Positions 7,483 to 7,642 of a DNA stretch of 7,642 bases are shown here, one piece after another. This DNA comes from Pseudomonadota bacterium. GTDB lineage: Bacteria; Pseudomonadota; Gammaproteobacteria; Xanthomonadales; Xanthomonadaceae. The translations under genes were made by a program, and so were the position numbers. The DNA lies in assembly GCA_023423675.1 (NCBI GenBank), contig JAFAFD010000289.1:1-7642 (forward strand). The letters run 5' to 3'. Below the pieces are notes generated by a model. That model was not told where the DNA came from. It saw only the letters and a program-made list of their open reading frames with translations, and ran no database searches. Position 1 is the first letter of the stretch; every line of letters starts with the position of its first letter.

Positions 7483-7538
7483 GTTGTTCTGCAGGGCTGC
7501 CGCCCTGCACCTGCAGAAGCCGAAGCAACAGCAGAAGC
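7483..7538. repeat. Competing hairpins with a degenerate hexamer array
   Basis: TGCAGGGC-TGCC-GCCCTGCA (7490-7509) is a perfect 8-bp hairpin. A wider pair, TTCTGCAG (7487-7494) with CTGCAGAA (7511-7518), uses part of the same bases and excludes it; GTTG (7483-7486) and CAAC (7526-7529) could extend the wider fold. On the minus strand, positions 7538 to 7503 read as six hexamers that all begin GC: GCTTCT, GCTGTT, GCTTCG, GCTTCT, GCAGGT, GCAGGG. This looks like a decayed tandem repeat of the GCTTCT type. Similar arrays are, from memory, common between Stenotrophomonas genes. Confidence 0.5.
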
Positions 7539-7568
7539 GGGTTTCCTGCGGGATGGCGGGGTGGGTCC

Positions 7569-7642
7569 GGTTGAGGGGGACGCCGTAAACCCGTCCATGG
7601 GGGCTTGGTCGCGGCATCCATGCCGCTCACACCCCCTCAACC
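7569..7642. repeat. 74-bp element with 11-bp terminal inverted repeats
   Basis: GGTTGAGGGGG (7569-7579) and CCCCCTCAACC (7632-7642) are exact inverted repeats. Between them lie GACG/CGTC arms (7579-7582 and 7592-7595) and a perfect hairpin, GCGGCAT-CC-ATGCCGC (7611-7626), so the unit could fold as a three-way junction. It contains no gene. The right repeat ends exactly at the window edge, so the true element may be longer. It resembles dispersed intergenic repeats of Stenotrophomonas and Xanthomonas as I remember them; family membership is not proven. Confidence 0.55.

Noticed and set aside
7483..7538. CRISPR array
   Set aside because: The repeats are degenerate hexamers without spacers or nearby cas genes.
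5451..7574. 707-codon plus-strand open frame opposite prpE
   Set aside because: Its length comes from the absence of stop codons opposite GC-biased codons; the product is rich in Arg, His, Gly and Val with no motif, while the other strand is unmistakably PrpE.
7398..7640. 81 extra N-terminal residues for PrpE
   Set aside because: This stretch runs through repeat and palindromic DNA, is unlike any PrpE N-terminus, and the ATG at 7397 has a clear ribosome binding site and gives the normal length.

Overview
The window is ordinary chromosomal DNA from a GC-rich gammaproteobacterium. The gene set, the heavy G/C bias at third codon positions and several short palindromic repeats, above all GTAG-headed hairpins, point to Stenotrophomonas (S. 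maltophilia complex, Xanthomonadaceae). That assignment is inferred from recognition; no database search was possible. Six protein genes are supported, three on each strand, and no RNA gene, phage, plasmid, CRISPR or secretion locus is visible.

Left half, plus strand: fadH (116-2146, 2,4-dienoyl-CoA reductase), a 295-bp gap packed with predicted hairpins, a small exported SleB-type cell-wall hydrolase (2442-2900) and a beta-class glutathione S-transferase (2982-3593). The GST converges on the minus-strand genes across a long palindrome at 3604-3655.

Right half, minus strand, in transcription order: prpE (7397-5517, propionyl-CoA synthetase), a gap with two inverted GTAG-type REP units, an unrecognised 167-residue protein (5285-4782) and, 50 bp downstream, a suppressor-of-fused (SUFU) domain protein (4731-3676, GTG start). 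The last two probably form one operon. The region upstream of prpE holds a palindrome, a degenerate hexamer array with competing hairpins, and a 74-bp element closed by 11-bp inverted repeats at the right edge.

Functionally, fadH and prpE both concern use of fatty or short-chain acids: FadH allows beta-oxidation past certain double bonds, and PrpE activates the propionate left from odd-chain or branched substrates. They are not in one operon here, and no prpBCD is present. I found no convincing undescribed multi-gene system. The items most worth following are the hairpin-dense leader at 2147-2441 with a CRP/Clp-like half-site pair, the SUFU gene with its uncharacterised partner, and the variety of short repeats in the gaps.
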